A DNA stretch of 7,176 nucleotides from an uncultured Actinomyces sp. (GTDB lineage Bacteria > Actinomycetota > Actinomycetes > Actinomycetales > Actinomycetaceae), in assembly GCA_938041695.1 (NCBI GenBank), contig CALISI010000045.1, forward strand, positions 1 to 7,176. Reading direction: 5' to 3'. Under the pieces are notes generated by a model that was not told where the DNA came from, did no database searches, and saw only the letters and a program-made list of their open reading frames with translations. The position numbers and the translations under genes are program-made. Shown here piece after piece: positions 6,820 to 7,176 of this stretch (its first letter is position 1; every line of letters starts with the position of its first letter).

Positions 6820-6861
6820 GTGTGGTGCGCAGGCGTGTGGTGCGCAGTGTGTGGCGTGTGG
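6820..6861 (+). repeat. G/T-rich direct repeats
   Basis: GTGTGGTGCGCAG occurs at 6820-6832 and identically at 6835-6847 (period 15). A degenerate G/T-rich continuation runs to 6861. The + strand is strongly enriched in G and T here. It looks like a short local tandem duplication with no coding role. Confidence 0.6.
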
Positions 6862-6971
6862 TTTGTGGCTCATGGCTTGCGATGCACTGGCGTGGCCTCG
6901 GTGCGAGCGAAGTGGACGTCCGTCGGCGTGTATGCAAAATGTGACGCATTAAACGTGAGCGAACCGACAGG

Positions 6972-7010
6972 TACCCTGACTACCGCCGATGGGCATAGAT
7001 GCCGTAGAGT
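6972..7010 (+). promoter_or_regulatory. Possible infA promoter region
   Basis: Two hexamers match the actinobacterial TAnnnT -10 pattern: TACCCT (6972-6977) and TAGAGT (7005-7010). Neither has a convincing -35 at normal spacing. A dyad GGCAT-AG-ATGCC (6992-7003) lies directly upstream of the second. A promoter is expected here after the map terminator, but its exact position is a guess. Confidence 0.25.
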
Positions 7011-7028
7011 AGTTCCTTGGGCGTATCT

Positions 7029-7072
7029 GCATCCGACATCCGTCGGTGCACTATGCCTGGCGGCATCCGCCG
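7029..7072 (+). promoter_or_regulatory. Hairpins in the infA leader
   Basis: CCGAC (7033-7037) pairs with GTCGG (7042-7046), extended by GCA/TGC across a bulged T. Downstream, ATGCC (7053-7057) with GGCAT (7062-7066) competes with GGCGG (7059-7063) and CCGCC (7067-7071), since they share bases. The region ends about 38 nt before the infA start. The stems are short, so function is uncertain. Confidence 0.3.
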
Positions 7073-7109
7073 CAACCTATCCGAGACATGTAGAGGATAA
7101 ACGGAGGAT

Positions 7110-7176
7110 ATGGCGAAGAAAGACGGCGTCATTGAGATGGAAGGCACGGTCGTTGAGGCCCTGCCTAACGCGATGT
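7110..7176 (+). CDS. infA: Translation initiation factor IF-1, 3'-truncated by the window edge
   Basis: Only the first 22 codons are present: MAKKDGVIEMEGTVVEALPNAM, which matches the start of IF-1 (usually about 72-73 residues). This is the first strand of its OB fold. IF-1 binds the 30S A site and helps IF-2 and IF-3 in initiation-complete assembly. infA after map is the expected order in actinobacteria, usually followed by rpmJ, rpsM, rpsK, rpsD, rpoA and rplQ, which are outside this window. Ribosome-binding sequences are odd: GGAGG (7103-7107) ends only 2 nt before the ATG and AGAGG (7092-7096) is 13 nt away. The 748-nt upstream gap suggests its own promoter. Confidence 0.93.
   Translation, partial: MAKKDGVIEMEGTVVEALPNAM

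Larger units (their letters stand above)
6362..7109. other. 748-nt gap between map and infA without a convincing gene
   Basis: After the map terminator, about 6420-6655 is G+C-rich with nothing I recognise except a bulged hairpin (6570-6592: GCGCC and GAGC pairing with GCTC and GGCGC). Open frames on both strands here (for example 6430-6669 on + and 6390-6665 on -) show no family similarity and a mixed third-position composition, so I treat them as chance. From 6656 to 6769 lies an AT-rich inverted-repeat segment, from 6782 to 6861 short G-rich and G/T-rich repeats, and from about 6915 the infA leader region. The gap is anomalously long for an otherwise compact cluster. It may hold a repeat element and the regulatory region of the downstream unit. 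Confidence 0.6.

Noticed and set aside
6820..6861. CRISPR array
   Set aside because: The repeats are too short and almost contiguous, without unique spacers of regular length and without cas genes nearby.
6914..6921. GGACGTCC palindrome as an operator
   Set aside because: An 8-bp G/C-rich palindrome alone is expected by chance; it is mentioned only as part of the longer duplicated motif.
6940..6960. CRP-type operator suggested by TGTGACGC then CGTGAGCG
   Set aside because: The half-sites are in direct rather than inverted orientation and do not match TGTGA-N6-TCACA.

Overview
The window is a housekeeping stretch of an actinobacterial chromosome: the distal part of the spc ribosomal-protein operon, followed by the secY-adk-map block and the first codons of infA. 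High G+C, G/C-ending codons, the short zinc-less adenylate kinase, the zinc-type S14, the Arg/Asn-rich S5 tail, the TTG start of secY and the gene order point to Actinomycetota. Protein wording and order fit the Actinomyces/Schaalia branch, but that genus-level placement is inference.

Region 1 (1-3323) holds, all on the + strand, the 3' two thirds of rplE, then rpsN, rpsH, rplF, rplR, rpsE, rpmD and rplO. Most junctions are tight. Two are one-base TGATG stop/start overlaps (rplF/rplR and rpsE/rpmD). The only sizeable internal gap is 62 nt, before rpsH. These proteins belong to both ribosomal subunits (S14, S8 and S5; L5, L6, L18, L30 and L15).

Region 2 (3324-3581) is a 258-nt gap packed with hairpins. 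It has a perfect 15-bp stem right after rplO, a 12-bp stem, a GAAA-capped mini-hairpin, a 6-bp GC stem, and a stem followed by T6 that looks like a true intrinsic terminator. A weak -10 candidate and a strong Shine-Dalgarno then lead into secY. Ribosomal-protein and secY-adk-map transcription therefore look separable here.

Region 3 (3582-6361) encodes the Sec translocon channel SecY, adenylate kinase and methionine aminopeptidase. secY and adk overlap by ATGA, and adk and map are 3 nt apart. A long hairpin follows map.

Region 4 (6362-7109) is 748 nt without a convincing gene. It carries an AT-rich segment bounded by a 14-bp perfect inverted repeat, tandem 14-nt repeats, a G/T-rich repeat tract and a duplicated 21-22 nt motif near infA. 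It is the least explained part of the window. infA starts at 7110 and runs off the end.

I see no phage, defence, CRISPR, transposase or biosynthetic system. The unusual material is non-coding: the rplO-secY hairpin array and the map-infA gap. The one protein oddity is an enlarged spacing between catalytic residues in the methionine aminopeptidase.
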